Assembly (NCBI GenBank): GCA_024691145.1
Contig: JAILNW010000085.1
Span: 1 to 10,762 of the forward strand
Direction of reading: 5' to 3'
DNA length: 10,762 bases
DNA from: Lachnospiraceae bacterium
GTDB lineage: Bacteria; Bacillota; Clostridia; Lachnospirales; Lachnospiraceae
Shown here: positions 1 through 7,082 of the stretch, in pieces
How positions within the stretch are numbered: the first letter of the stretch is position 1
Layout of the letters: every line of letters begins with the position of its first letter
The notes under the pieces: model-generated
Database searches by the model: none
What the model was told of the DNA's origin: nothing
What the model saw: the letters and a program-made list of their open reading frames with translations, nothing else
Translations under genes and position numbers: made by a program

Positions 1-318
1 TTGAATTTTTATGATAATTCAACTAACATAGGAAAGAGCCATTTTTATATTGACATTTACATATTTGGTTCAAAGTATACAATTGTCAGAATTGATTTGG
101 AAAAGAATGAAATGATTTTTGAGAAAAAATTTGATTGTGACGGTATTCAATACATAGATAATTATGTAATACTTCAGGATCCATCTTATTTAGAAGATTC
201 AACGGTATCTTTGCTAAGACCTAATGACCAGATATTTAGGAACATAGAAAATGATGAAAAATATTCTGTTTCTGATGAAGGTGAAACTTACACTTGGATA
301 AAGAGAATCGAAGACTAA
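1..318 (+). CDS. Hypothetical protein, possibly 5'-truncated by the window edge
   Basis: This frame is open from the first base to a TAA at 316-318 and encodes 105 residues. The first codon is TTG, which could be a start, but no upstream sequence is available to show a ribosome binding site, so this may be only the C-terminal part of a longer protein. The product is rich in Asp, Glu, Ile and Tyr, with alternating hydrophobic and charged residues that suggest beta strands. It has no evident signal peptide or membrane segment. I recognise no family motif. The amino-acid composition looks like real protein, and the frame ends just before a convergent terminator at 381-419, which supports it being a gene. 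Function unknown. Confidence 0.5.
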   Translation: MNFYDNSTNIGKSHFYIDIYIFGSKYTIVRIDLEKNEMIFEKKFDCDGIQYIDNYVILQDPSYLEDSTVSLLRPNDQIFRNIENDEKYSVSDEGETYTWIKRIED

Positions 319-380
319 TAAACTGAAACTCGCTGAAAGCATTGTTATAGAAGAAAACGAGAAAACCATGGAATAAAAAC

Positions 381-419
381 TGGCATATATCCCATAACAA
401 GCCTGTGGGATATATGCCA
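381..419. terminator. Bidirectional intrinsic terminator between convergent genes
   Basis: A perfect 14-bp inverted repeat (arms 381-394 and 406-419, beginning TGGCATATATCCCA) encloses an 11-nt loop. On the minus strand the stem is followed by G then TTTTT (bases 379-375), a good U-tract for ending pfp. On the plus strand it is followed by a T-rich but interrupted stretch, adequate for ending the gene at 1-318. It lies 20 bp past the pfp stop codon. Confidence 0.85.
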
Positions 420-438
420 TTCTATTTATTCTATATTA

Positions 439-1680
439 TTATTTCTTCGGCACTAAATGTGTTACAGGAAGGTATGTTGGAAGTCCGTTGGTAAATGTAT
501 GATTAGCCTCACCTTCGATAAGAGGTCTTAAGTAATCAACGAGTTCTTCTGTAACATCATTTCCGGCTTCATTAATCCAGTTATCAGGTATAGTTTTTTC
601 AACATTTGCAATATCATGTATTGAAGCAGTTGAATAATTAACTGTGTAAGGTGAATTGCTTGTTCTTGTAACAATTGCCATTTCACCTGTTTTGCCATTA
701 AGTGCTGCATTAGCTGCCTGTCTTCCAAGTTCATATGCTTCGTTGGAATCAGTAAGTGAAGCAATATGTCCGGCACTTCTTTGAAGAACATTAAGCTCAA
801 TAGAACGAACCTTACAGCCAATCTTGTTGGAAACAAGCTGTTCAAGATACTTTCCGGTACCATTAAGCATAACATGTCCAAACTGGTCAACCTGCTCTGA
901 CTTTGCACTTATATACTGGCCGGCTTCATTCTTGATACCTTCAGAAACTGCAACAATTACATGCTGCTGTTTACTTAGTAAAGCATTAATATCATCTATA
1001 AATTTATCCTCGTTAAATGCTCTTTCAGGTAAATAGATAAGATGAGGAGCTTTACTATACTCGTTACGGGCAAGTACAGAAGATGCTGTAAGCCAGCCTG
1101 CATTACGTCCCATTATCTCAACTATAAGAACTGTCTTCATATCATATATATATGTATCGTGGGCAACCTCAAGCATAGATGTTGCAATAAACTTTGCAGC
1201 AGATCCAAAACCAGGAGTATGGTCTATACATGCAAGGTCATTGTCTATAGTCTTTGGAACTCCCATGATTGCTATATCAAATCCGATTTTTTCAGCATAG
1301 ATTGATAACTTTGCAACTGTATCCATAGAATCGTTACCACCTATATAGAAAAAGTACTTAATGTCATATTTTTTGAAAATCTCGAATATAGTTTTAAAGT
1401 CTTCACTGTTCTCATAGTCAGATGGAAGTTTATATCTGCAGGAACCTAGATACATGGCAGGAGACAGTTTAAGTGTCTTAATAGCCTGCTCATCACCCTT
1501 AAACTTTGTAAGGTCAAGAAAGTTCTCTTTCATAAGACCCTGGATACCATTAATGGCACCATATACTGTTTTGATATTATCAGATTCAAATACTTTGGAC
1601 ATAACACCTGCCAAACTAGAGTTAATTACAGACGTTGGTCCGCCAGATTGCGCAATTACACAATTACCTATATTGTTCAT
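439..1680 (-). CDS. pfp: Pyrophosphate-dependent 6-phosphofructokinase (PPi-PFK)
   Basis: This cytoplasmic glycolytic enzyme interconverts fructose 6-phosphate plus PPi and fructose 1,6-bisphosphate plus Pi. It has 413 residues, the usual size for clostridial PPi-PFKs. Visible motifs are the N-terminal phosphate loop QSGGPTS (11-17), GGNDS (114-118), PKTIDND (142-148) with the catalytic Asp pair, MGRNAGW (190-196) and PER (218-220). Two positions set phosphoryl donor choice in this superfamily: the Gly of the ATP-enzyme GGDGS is Asp here (D117), and the Gly of PGTIDND is Lys (K143). Both point to PPi rather than ATP. The ATG is preceded on the minus strand by AAAGGAAAGGA, about 9 nt away. The gene is transcribed alone, divergently from asd, from a near-consensus promoter at 1719-1747, and ends at the terminator at 381-419. 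The reaction is reversible in this family, so a gluconeogenic role is also possible. Confidence 0.95.
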   Translation of the reverse strand: MNNIGNCVIAQSGGPTSVINSSLAGVMSKVFESDNIKTVYGAINGIQGLMKENFLDLTKFKGDEQAIKTLKLSPAMYLGSCRYKLPSDYENSEDFKTIFEIFKKYDIKYFFYIGGNDSMDTVAKLSIYAEKIGFDIAIMGVPKTIDNDLACIDHTPGFGSAAKFIATSMLEVAHDTYIYDMKTVLIVEIMGRNAGWLTASSVLARNEYSKAPHLIYLPERAFNEDKFIDDINALLSKQQHVIVAVSEGIKNEAGQYISAKSEQVDQFGHVMLNGTGKYLEQLVSNKIGCKVRSIELNVLQRSAGHIASLTDSNEAYELGRQAANAALNGKTGEMAIVTRTSNSPYTVNYSTASIHDIANVEKTIPDNWINEAGNDVTEELVDYLRPLIEGEANHTFTNGLPTYLPVTHLVPKK

Positions 1681-1718
1681 TTATAATCGTCCTTTCCTTT
1701 ATTTATCCTATGTATCAT

Positions 1719-1747
1719 AGTATACCAAATGACGGGAAATATTGCAA
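1719..1747 (-). promoter_or_regulatory. Sigma-A-type promoter of pfp
   Basis: Read on the minus strand, TTGCAA (1747-1742) and TATACT (1724-1719) are separated by exactly 17 bp. The predicted transcript starts near 1711, leaving about a 30-nt leader before the pfp ATG. No operator or riboswitch is evident in so short a leader. Confidence 0.75.
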
Positions 1748-1783
1748 ATATAGAATGGATTGAAAAAAATACAAAGAAAGGTA

Positions 1784-1811
1784 TTGCTTTTTTTTATAGA
1801 TATGGTATTAT
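1784..1811 (+). promoter_or_regulatory. Probable promoter of asd, extended -10 type
   Basis: TTGCTT (1784-1789) is followed after 16 bp by TATTAT (1806-1811), which is preceded by TGG, giving an extended -10 (TGnTATTAT). A second TGG-TATAAA lies at 1816-1824. The two sit in a direct repeat of TATGGTAT (1801-1808 and 1814-1821), so the true -10 is uncertain. The spacer is T-rich. Confidence 0.5.
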
Positions 1812-1830
1812 AGTATGGTATAAAGACAAA

Positions 1831-1849
1831 TGTTTGTGACAGACGAACA
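1831..1849 (+). other. Small hairpin in the asd leader
   Basis: TGTTTGT (1831-1837) can pair with ACGAACA (1843-1849) through seven pairs including one G-U, around a 5-nt loop. It would lie near the 5' end of the asd mRNA. It has no U-tract and is too small for a known riboswitch. It may protect the 5' end or be chance. Confidence 0.25.
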
Positions 1850-1886
1850 CTTGAGATAAATGAGAGAGAAAATAGTTATATTGTTG

Positions 1887-1892
1887 AGGAGG
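1887..1892 (+). promoter_or_regulatory. Ribosome binding site that fixes the asd start
   Basis: AGGAGG lies 9 nt before the ATG at 1902. An in-frame ATG at 1860 would add 14 residues but has no Shine-Dalgarno. Its extension would also precede the MEKKLRVGILGATG start that fits the family, so 1902 is preferred. Confidence 0.9.
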
Positions 1893-1901
1893 AAAACAAT
1901 T

Positions 1902-2987
1902 ATGGAGAAGAAATTAAGAGTCGGCATTTTAGGTGCAACAGGAATGGTAGGTCAGAGATTTATATCTTTACTTGAGAACCATCCTTGGTTTGAGGTTGTT
2001 GCAGTTGCAGCAAGCCCAAGAAGTGCAGGAAAGACTTATGAGGAAGCTGTTGGTGACAGATGGAAGATGACTAAGGCTATGCCAGAGGCAGTTAAGAAGC
2101 TTGTTGTTCTTAATGTTAATGATGTTGAGAGTGTAAGCAGCCAGGTAGATTTTGTATTCAGCGCTGTTGATATGACAAAAGATGAGATTAAGGCTATAGA
2201 GGAAGCTTATGCTAAGACAGAAACTCCTGTTGTTTCTAATAACAGTGCACACAGATGGACACCAGATGTTCCTATGGTTGTACCTGAGATTAATCCACAG
2301 CATCTTGATGTTATAGAATTCCAGAAGAAGAGACTTGGAACAACTAAGGGATTTATCGTTGTTAAGCCTAACTGCTCTATACAGAGCTACACTCCAGCAT
2401 TACATGCACTTAAGGAGTTTGAGCCAACTGTAGTTGTAGCAACAACTTATCAGGCTATTTCTGGTGCTGGAAAGACTTTCAAAGACTGGCCAGAGATGAT
2501 AGATAATGTAATTCCTTATATCGGAGGAGAAGAAGAGAAGAGTGAGCAGGAGCCACTTAGATTATGGGGCGAGATTAAAGATGGTGTTATCGTTAAGGCG
2601 GAAGCTCCTATTATCACTACTCAGTGTATAAGAGTTCCTGTTTCAGACGGACATACAGCAGCAGTATTTGTTTCATTTAAGAAAAAACCTACTAAAGAGC
2701 AGATTCTTGAAGCATGGAAGAACTTTAAGGGACTTCCACAGGAGTTAGAACTTCCAAGTGCTCCAAAGCAGTTTATACAGTACTGTGAAGAGGATAATCG
2801 TCCACAGGCTAAGTTTGACAGAGATTATGAGAACGGAATGGGCGTTTCTATGGGACGTTTAAGAGAAGATACAGTTTATGATTACAAGTTTGTAGGTTTA
2901 TCTCATAACACTATAAGAGGTGCAGCAGGTGGAGCAGTATTAATTGCAGAATTACTTGCAAAGCAGGGATATATTACAGCAAAATAG
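1902..2987 (+). CDS. asd: Aspartate-semialdehyde dehydrogenase, fungal/archaeal type
   Basis: This cytoplasmic enzyme reduces L-4-aspartyl phosphate to aspartate semialdehyde with NADPH, the branch point toward lysine/diaminopimelate, threonine and methionine. From the ATG at 1902 it has 361 residues. The N-terminal Rossmann loop GILGATGMVGQ is at 8-18, SNNSAHR at 112-118, the catalytic Cys in KPNCS (C158), the phosphate/substrate region GGEEEKS at 208-214, and IRVPVSDGH with the active-site His (H251) at 243-251. NTIRGAAGG at 336-344 closes the nucleotide site. The motif set matches the fungal/archaeal (yeast Hom2-like) class rather than the classical E. coli Asd. Codon use is strongly biased toward GTT, AAG and AGA, consistent with high expression. 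The gene is monocistronic, with a promoter near 1784-1811 and a terminator at 3005-3033. No lysine riboswitch is visible in its short leader. Confidence 0.95.
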   Translation: MEKKLRVGILGATGMVGQRFISLLENHPWFEVVAVAASPRSAGKTYEEAVGDRWKMTKAMPEAVKKLVVLNVNDVESVSSQVDFVFSAVDMTKDEIKAIEEAYAKTETPVVSNNSAHRWTPDVPMVVPEINPQHLDVIEFQKKRLGTTKGFIVVKPNCSIQSYTPALHALKEFEPTVVVATTYQAISGAGKTFKDWPEMIDNVIPYIGGEEEKSEQEPLRLWGEIKDGVIVKAEAPIITTQCIRVPVSDGHTAAVFVSFKKKPTKEQILEAWKNFKGLPQELELPSAPKQFIQYCEEDNRPQAKFDRDYENGMGVSMGRLREDTVYDYKFVGLSHNTIRGAAGGAVLIAELLAKQGYITAK

Positions 2988-3004
2988 TAAATAATATATA
3001 ACAG

Positions 3005-3033
3005 ATAGTCGGCATTAAAGTGCCGGCTATTTT
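3005..3033 (+). terminator. Intrinsic terminator of asd
   Basis: ATAGTCGGCA (3005-3014) pairs with TGCCGGCTAT (3021-3030) through ten pairs with one G-U, around a 6-nt loop. A short T-run (3030-3033) follows. It lies 17 bp after the asd stop codon and separates asd from ftsH. Confidence 0.85.
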
Positions 3034-3090
3034 AATGTCTGAATTACTTTAAAGTATGCTATTTTTCACAGAAAAACCACAAAATAACTA

Positions 3091-3119
3091 TTGATTTATT
3101 TGTCTGCTAACATTATAAT
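3091..3119 (+). promoter_or_regulatory. Near-consensus sigma-A promoter of ftsH
   Basis: TTGATT (3091-3096), a 17-bp spacer, then a perfect TATAAT (3114-3119). Transcription would start near 3126, giving an A+T-rich leader of about 85 nt before ftsH. A second TATAAT occurs at 3164-3169 but lacks a convincing -35. No hairpin with a U-tract was seen in the leader. Confidence 0.8.
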
Positions 3120-3209
3120 ATATAAGTACAAGTTTATTTTTTTATCTATATGAAGGATATGTTTATAATATTTTTTTATATGCTAATATATTGAAAGGAA
3201 TAAAGTTTT

Positions 3210-5111
3210 ATGGAGAATAAACAAGATAACCAGAAAAAAGATGAACCTAAGTTACCTATTAAAGTCTATGTTATCATTTTTGCTATTCTTATAATTTTTT
3301 CTTTAGTGGCAACAACCATGGTATTTGGTAATGGCAGCAAAGAGATTTCTTATGATGAATTTCTTGATATGGTTGACAATAAAGAGATAAAAGAAGTAGA
3401 GATTGATGGTGACAAGATCTTAATTAAGACTAAGAAGGCAGACGAGTATGGTAATAAAGAATTTTTCACAGGAGTTATGGACGATCCTGATCTTGTAGAT
3501 GTTCTTAGAAATAAAGGGATTAAAGAATCAAAGAACATACATGATCAGAGTGTTCTTATGGAAGTGTTCCTTTCCTGGGTTTTACCATTAATTATCATAT
3601 GGATAGTATTTTATTTCCTATACAGGACCATGTCAAAAGGTGGCGGAGTTATGGGTGTAGGAAAGAGTGTCGCAAAGGTTTATGTTGAGAAAGAAACTGG
3701 TGTAACATTTAAGGATGTTGCGGGACAGGAAGAAGCAAAGGAATCACTTACAGAACTTGTTGATTTCCTTCATAATCCAGGCAAGTATACTGCTATTGGT
3801 GCTAAGCTTCCTAAGGGCGCACTTCTCGTAGGACCTCCTGGAACAGGTAAGACACTTCTTGCTAAAGCTGTCGCAGGTGAAGCCAAAGTCCCATTTTTCT
3901 CATTATCAGGATCTGATTTTGTAGAGATGTTTGTTGGTGTTGGTGCATCAAGAGTAAGAGATTTATTTAAGCAGGCTCAGCAGCAGGCACCATGTATTAT
4001 ATTTATTGATGAGATTGATGCCATTGGTAAGAGCAGAGCAAGCCAGAATGGTGTTGGTGGTAACGATGAGAGAGAACAGACTCTTAACCAGCTTCTTGCT
4101 GAGATGGATGGATTTGATACTTCAAAGGGTCTTGTTATTCTTGCAGCAACTAACAGACCAGAGGTACTTGATAAAGCACTTTTAAGACCAGGAAGATTTG
4201 ACAGAAGAGTTATAGTTGATAAGCCTGATTTAAAGGGAAGAGTTGATATATTAAAGGTACATTCAAAGGATGTACTAATGGATGAGACCGTTGATCTTGA
4301 TGCTATAGCACTTGCTACATCAGGAGCTGTAGGTTCAGATCTTGCCAATATGATTAATGAAGCAGCTATTATGGCTGTTAAGGCAGGAAGAAAGTATGTA
4401 TCACAGGCTGATTTATTTGAGTCTGTTGAGGTTGTTATAGCAGGTAAAGAGAAGAAAGACAGAATTCTTGGAAAAGAAGAGAAGAAGATAGTTGCTTACC
4501 ATGAGGTAGGACATGCACTTGTTACTGCTGTTGAGAAGGAAGCTGAACCAGTTCAGAAGATTACTATAGTTCCAAGAACTATGGGAGCACTTGGATATGT
4601 TATGCAGGTTCCTGAAGAAGAAAAGTATCTTATGAGTAAGGACGAACTTATAACTCGTATAACTACTTTATTTGGCGGACGTGCTGCTGAAAAGGTAATG
4701 TTTGGCAATATAACAACAGGAGCTTCTAATGATATAGAGAAGGCAACTGATCTTGCAAGAGCTATGGTAACACAGTATGGTATGTCTGACAGATTTGGAC
4801 TTATTGCATTAGAATCTGTTGAGAATAAATATCTTGATGGAAAGCCTGTTATGAACTGTGCAGATTCTACATCAGGTGAAGTTGATGCAGAGGTAATGCG
4901 TATTCTTCAGGAATGTTATGATAAAGCAGAGATTATTATTAGAGATAATGTTGATGTACTTGATGCTATAGGTAATTATCTGTATGAGAAGGAAACAATT
5001 TCAGGAAAGACATTTATGAAACTTTACAGAGAGATAAAGGGAATTCCTGAACCAGAAGAAGAGAATACAGATAAAGAAGAAAAAGAAGAAGCTGATAGTT
5101 CAGAGGAATAA
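3210..5111 (+). CDS. ftsH: ATP-dependent zinc metalloprotease FtsH
   Basis: This membrane-anchored AAA+ protease degrades misfolded membrane proteins and selected regulators as a hexamer. It has 633 residues, close to the family norm. TM1 is at about 18-39, an extracytoplasmic domain spans 40-118, and TM2 is at about 119-138. The AAA domain has Walker A GPPGTGKT (208-215), pore loop FVGVG (241-245), Walker B IIFIDEID (263-270) and the second region of homology with arginine fingers R326 and R329. The protease domain has HEVGH (431-435), and D508 sits at the third zinc-ligand position, with the same His-Asp spacing as in T. maritima FtsH. The C-terminal tail from about 612 is strongly acidic and probably disordered. 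The ATG follows AAAGGA by 10 nt. The gene has its own promoter (3091-3119) and terminator (5119-5151). All catalytic residues are present. Confidence 0.98.
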   Translation: MENKQDNQKKDEPKLPIKVYVIIFAILIIFSLVATTMVFGNGSKEISYDEFLDMVDNKEIKEVEIDGDKILIKTKKADEYGNKEFFTGVMDDPDLVDVLRNKGIKESKNIHDQSVLMEVFLSWVLPLIIIWIVFYFLYRTMSKGGGVMGVGKSVAKVYVEKETGVTFKDVAGQEEAKESLTELVDFLHNPGKYTAIGAKLPKGALLVGPPGTGKTLLAKAVAGEAKVPFFSLSGSDFVEMFVGVGASRVRDLFKQAQQQAPCIIFIDEIDAIGKSRASQNGVGGNDEREQTLNQLLAEMDGFDTSKGLVILAATNRPEVLDKALLRPGRFDRRVIVDKPDLKGRVDILKVHSKDVLMDETVDLDAIALATSGAVGSDLANMINEAAIMAVKAGRKYVSQADLFESVEVVIAGKEKKDRILGKEEKKIVAYHEVGHALVTAVEKEAEPVQKITIVPRTMGALGYVMQVPEEEKYLMSKDELITRITTLFGGRAAEKVMFGNITTGASNDIEKATDLARAMVTQYGMSDRFGLIALESVENKYLDGKPVMNCADSTSGEVDAEVMRILQECYDKAEIIIRDNVDVLDAIGNYLYEKETISGKTFMKLYREIKGIPEPEEENTDKEEKEEADSSEE

Positions 5112-5118
5112 TATTTTA

Positions 5119-5151
5119 GGCCAGAAGTTTTAAACTTACTTCTGGTCTTTT
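5119..5151 (+). terminator. Intrinsic terminator after ftsH
   Basis: GGCCAGAAGT (5119-5128) pairs with ACTTCTGGTC (5138-5147) in a ten-pair stem with one G-U and a 9-nt loop, followed by TTTT (5148-5151). It starts 8 bp after the ftsH stop and ends 22 bp before the uvrC ATG. Confidence 0.85.
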
Positions 5152-5173
5152 ATCTTATAAAAGAAGGTGACAT

Positions 5174-7024
5174 ATGTTATTTAATATAGAAGAAGAATTA
5201 AAAAAACTGCCAGCTTCACCTGGTGTTTATATTATGCATGATGATAAGGATAACATTATATATGTAGGAAAAGCCATAAGTTTAAAAAACAGGGTAAGAC
5301 AGTATTTTCAAAGCGGCAAAAACCATAGCATGAAGATAAAGAAAATGGTAACACATATAGCTTATTTTGAATATATAGTTACTGATTCTGAGATGGAAGC
5401 TCTTATACTGGAATGCAATCTTATAAAGGAACATGAGCCAAAGTATAATACCATGTTAAAGGATGGTAAAAGTTATCCTTATATTAAGGTAACAGTTAAT
5501 GAAGATTTTCCAAGGGTTATGTTTGCAAGACAGATGAAAAGAGACAAATCAAAGTATTTCGGACCATTTACCAATGTAACAGCTGTTAAGGATACGCTGG
5601 AATTAATAAAGAAGATTTATAATATAAGAACGTGTAATAAAAGTCTTCCAAAGGATATTGGTGAGGGAAGGGAGTGTCTTAACTATCATATAAAGCAGTG
5701 TATGGCACCCTGTATGGGGTATATTAGCAAGGAAGAATACGCTGTTATAGTTAAAGATGTAATAGCATTTCTTAATGGTAATTATGGCGGTGTTATTGCA
5801 ATGCTTGATAATAAGATGAGGGAAGCTGCCTCAAAGCTTGAATTTGAGGAGGCAGCAAAGTACAGGGATTACAAAGAAAGTGTAATGCATATAGTTGAAA
5901 AGCAAAAGATTAATAATAATACTGATACTGATGATAAGGATGTTATAGCCTGTGCAATAGATGAAAATGATGCGGTTATTCAGGTATTTTTTATCCGGGG
6001 AGGAAGGATAATTGGAAGAGAGCATTTTCATATGAGCGAGGTAAGGGATGTTAAGGAGGAGGAGATACTGGAGAATTTTATAAAACAGTATTACTCAGGA
6101 ACACCATATCTTCCCAAAACAATTATTACTAAAAAGGAAATAAAGGATAAAGAACTTATTGAAAAATGGCTTACTGCGAAAAAAGGACATAAAGTTTCTA
6201 TATTGATACCTAAGAAGGGGGAAAAAGAAAAACTTATAGAACTTGCAGAGGAAAATGCTAAAATTGTTTTAAGACAGGACAGGGAAAAAATCTTAAGGGA
6301 GGAAAGAAAGACAAAGGGAGCATTAAAGGAATTAGAGGAATTAACGGGAATTGGTAATATTAACAGGATAGAATCCTATGATATATCAAATATAAGCGGA
6401 TATCTTTCTGTTGCTTCAATGGTTGTATTTGAAGGTGGAAAGCCTAAGAAAAATGATTATAGAAAGTTTAGAATTAAATCAGTTGTGGGACCTGATGATT
6501 ATGGCAGTATGAAGGAAGTCTTAGAAAGAAGATTTAAACATGGTTTGGAGGACATTAACATAGAAGAATTTAGCTCTTTTTCAAGATTTCCAGATGTGAT
6601 TCTTATGGATGGTGGTAAAGGACAGGTTAATGTGGCATTAGAGGTTTTAAATGAACTGAATCTTAATATTCCTGTTTGTGGTATGGTTAAGGATGATAAT
6701 CATAGAACAAGGGGAATATTGTATAATAATGAAGAAATAGAAGTTAAGAAGAGTAGTGAAGCCTTTAAGCTTGTAACAAGAATACAGGACGAGACCCACA
6801 GATTTGCTATAGAATATCATAGAAGTTTACGAAGCAGGGAGCAGGTACACTCTGTATTAGATGATATAAGCGGAATAGGAAAGGTAAGGAGAAAGGCTCT
6901 AATGAAGCATTTTAAGACAATAGATGCTATAAAGGAAGCATCTATAGATGAGCTGATGAATGTTGAGTCTATGGACAAAAAGTCTGCTAAACAAGTGTTT
7001 GATTTTTTTAACAAAAACGTGTAG
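5174..7024 (+). CDS. uvrC: Excinuclease ABC subunit C (UvrC)
   Basis: UvrC makes the 3' and 5' incisions beside DNA lesions after UvrA-UvrB loading. It has 616 residues, about full length. The N-terminal GIY-YIG nuclease spans about 12-92: GVY (17-19), IYVGK (29-33), R40, E80 and N92 at the expected positions. Cys154, 168, 176 and 180 match the cysteine cluster reported to bind an iron-sulfur centre in E. coli UvrC. The UVR domain that contacts UvrB is at about 205-240 (KLEFEEAAKYRD). The RNase H-like nuclease has D403 (SYDISN), D479 (LMDGGKGQ) and D539/H542 (DETHRFAI). A helix-hairpin-helix region is at about 562-612. The start follows AAGGTGA with short spacing. It sits 22 bp past a terminator with no clear promoter. 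No terminator separates it from the next gene, 58 bp downstream, so it may share a transcript with the CPBP genes. Confidence 0.97.
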   Translation: MLFNIEEELKKLPASPGVYIMHDDKDNIIYVGKAISLKNRVRQYFQSGKNHSMKIKKMVTHIAYFEYIVTDSEMEALILECNLIKEHEPKYNTMLKDGKSYPYIKVTVNEDFPRVMFARQMKRDKSKYFGPFTNVTAVKDTLELIKKIYNIRTCNKSLPKDIGEGRECLNYHIKQCMAPCMGYISKEEYAVIVKDVIAFLNGNYGGVIAMLDNKMREAASKLEFEEAAKYRDYKESVMHIVEKQKINNNTDTDDKDVIACAIDENDAVIQVFFIRGGRIIGREHFHMSEVRDVKEEEILENFIKQYYSGTPYLPKTIITKKEIKDKELIEKWLTAKKGHKVSILIPKKGEKEKLIELAEENAKIVLRQDREKILREERKTKGALKELEELTGIGNINRIESYDISNISGYLSVASMVVFEGGKPKKNDYRKFRIKSVVGPDDYGSMKEVLERRFKHGLEDINIEEFSSFSRFPDVILMDGGKGQVNVALEVLNELNLNIPVCGMVKDDNHRTRGILYNNEEIEVKKSSEAFKLVTRIQDETHRFAIEYHRSLRSREQVHSVLDDISGIGKVRRKALMKHFKTIDAIKEASIDELMNVESMDKKSAKQVFDFFNKNV

Positions 7025-7082
7025 AATAAATTATAGGTTGTTGTGTTATACATGGCCGGTAAGGTGAAAGGAGCTATTATAT

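Noticed and set aside
528..1305. Several open frames antisense or out of frame to pfp
   Set aside because: They overlap a well-supported gene, lack ribosome binding sites and show no family character.
1860..1901. N-terminal extension of Asd from an in-frame ATG at 1860
   Set aside because: No Shine-Dalgarno precedes it, while AGGAGG sits 9 nt before the ATG at 1902, where the conserved family start fits.
1812..1901. Lysine riboswitch upstream of asd
   Set aside because: The leader is under 100 nt, and only one 7-bp hairpin is visible, far short of the size and complexity of that riboswitch.
3150..3194. A 14-residue upstream ORF overlapping the ftsH ribosome binding site
   Set aside because: It lacks a Shine-Dalgarno and lies in very A+T-rich leader; likely chance.
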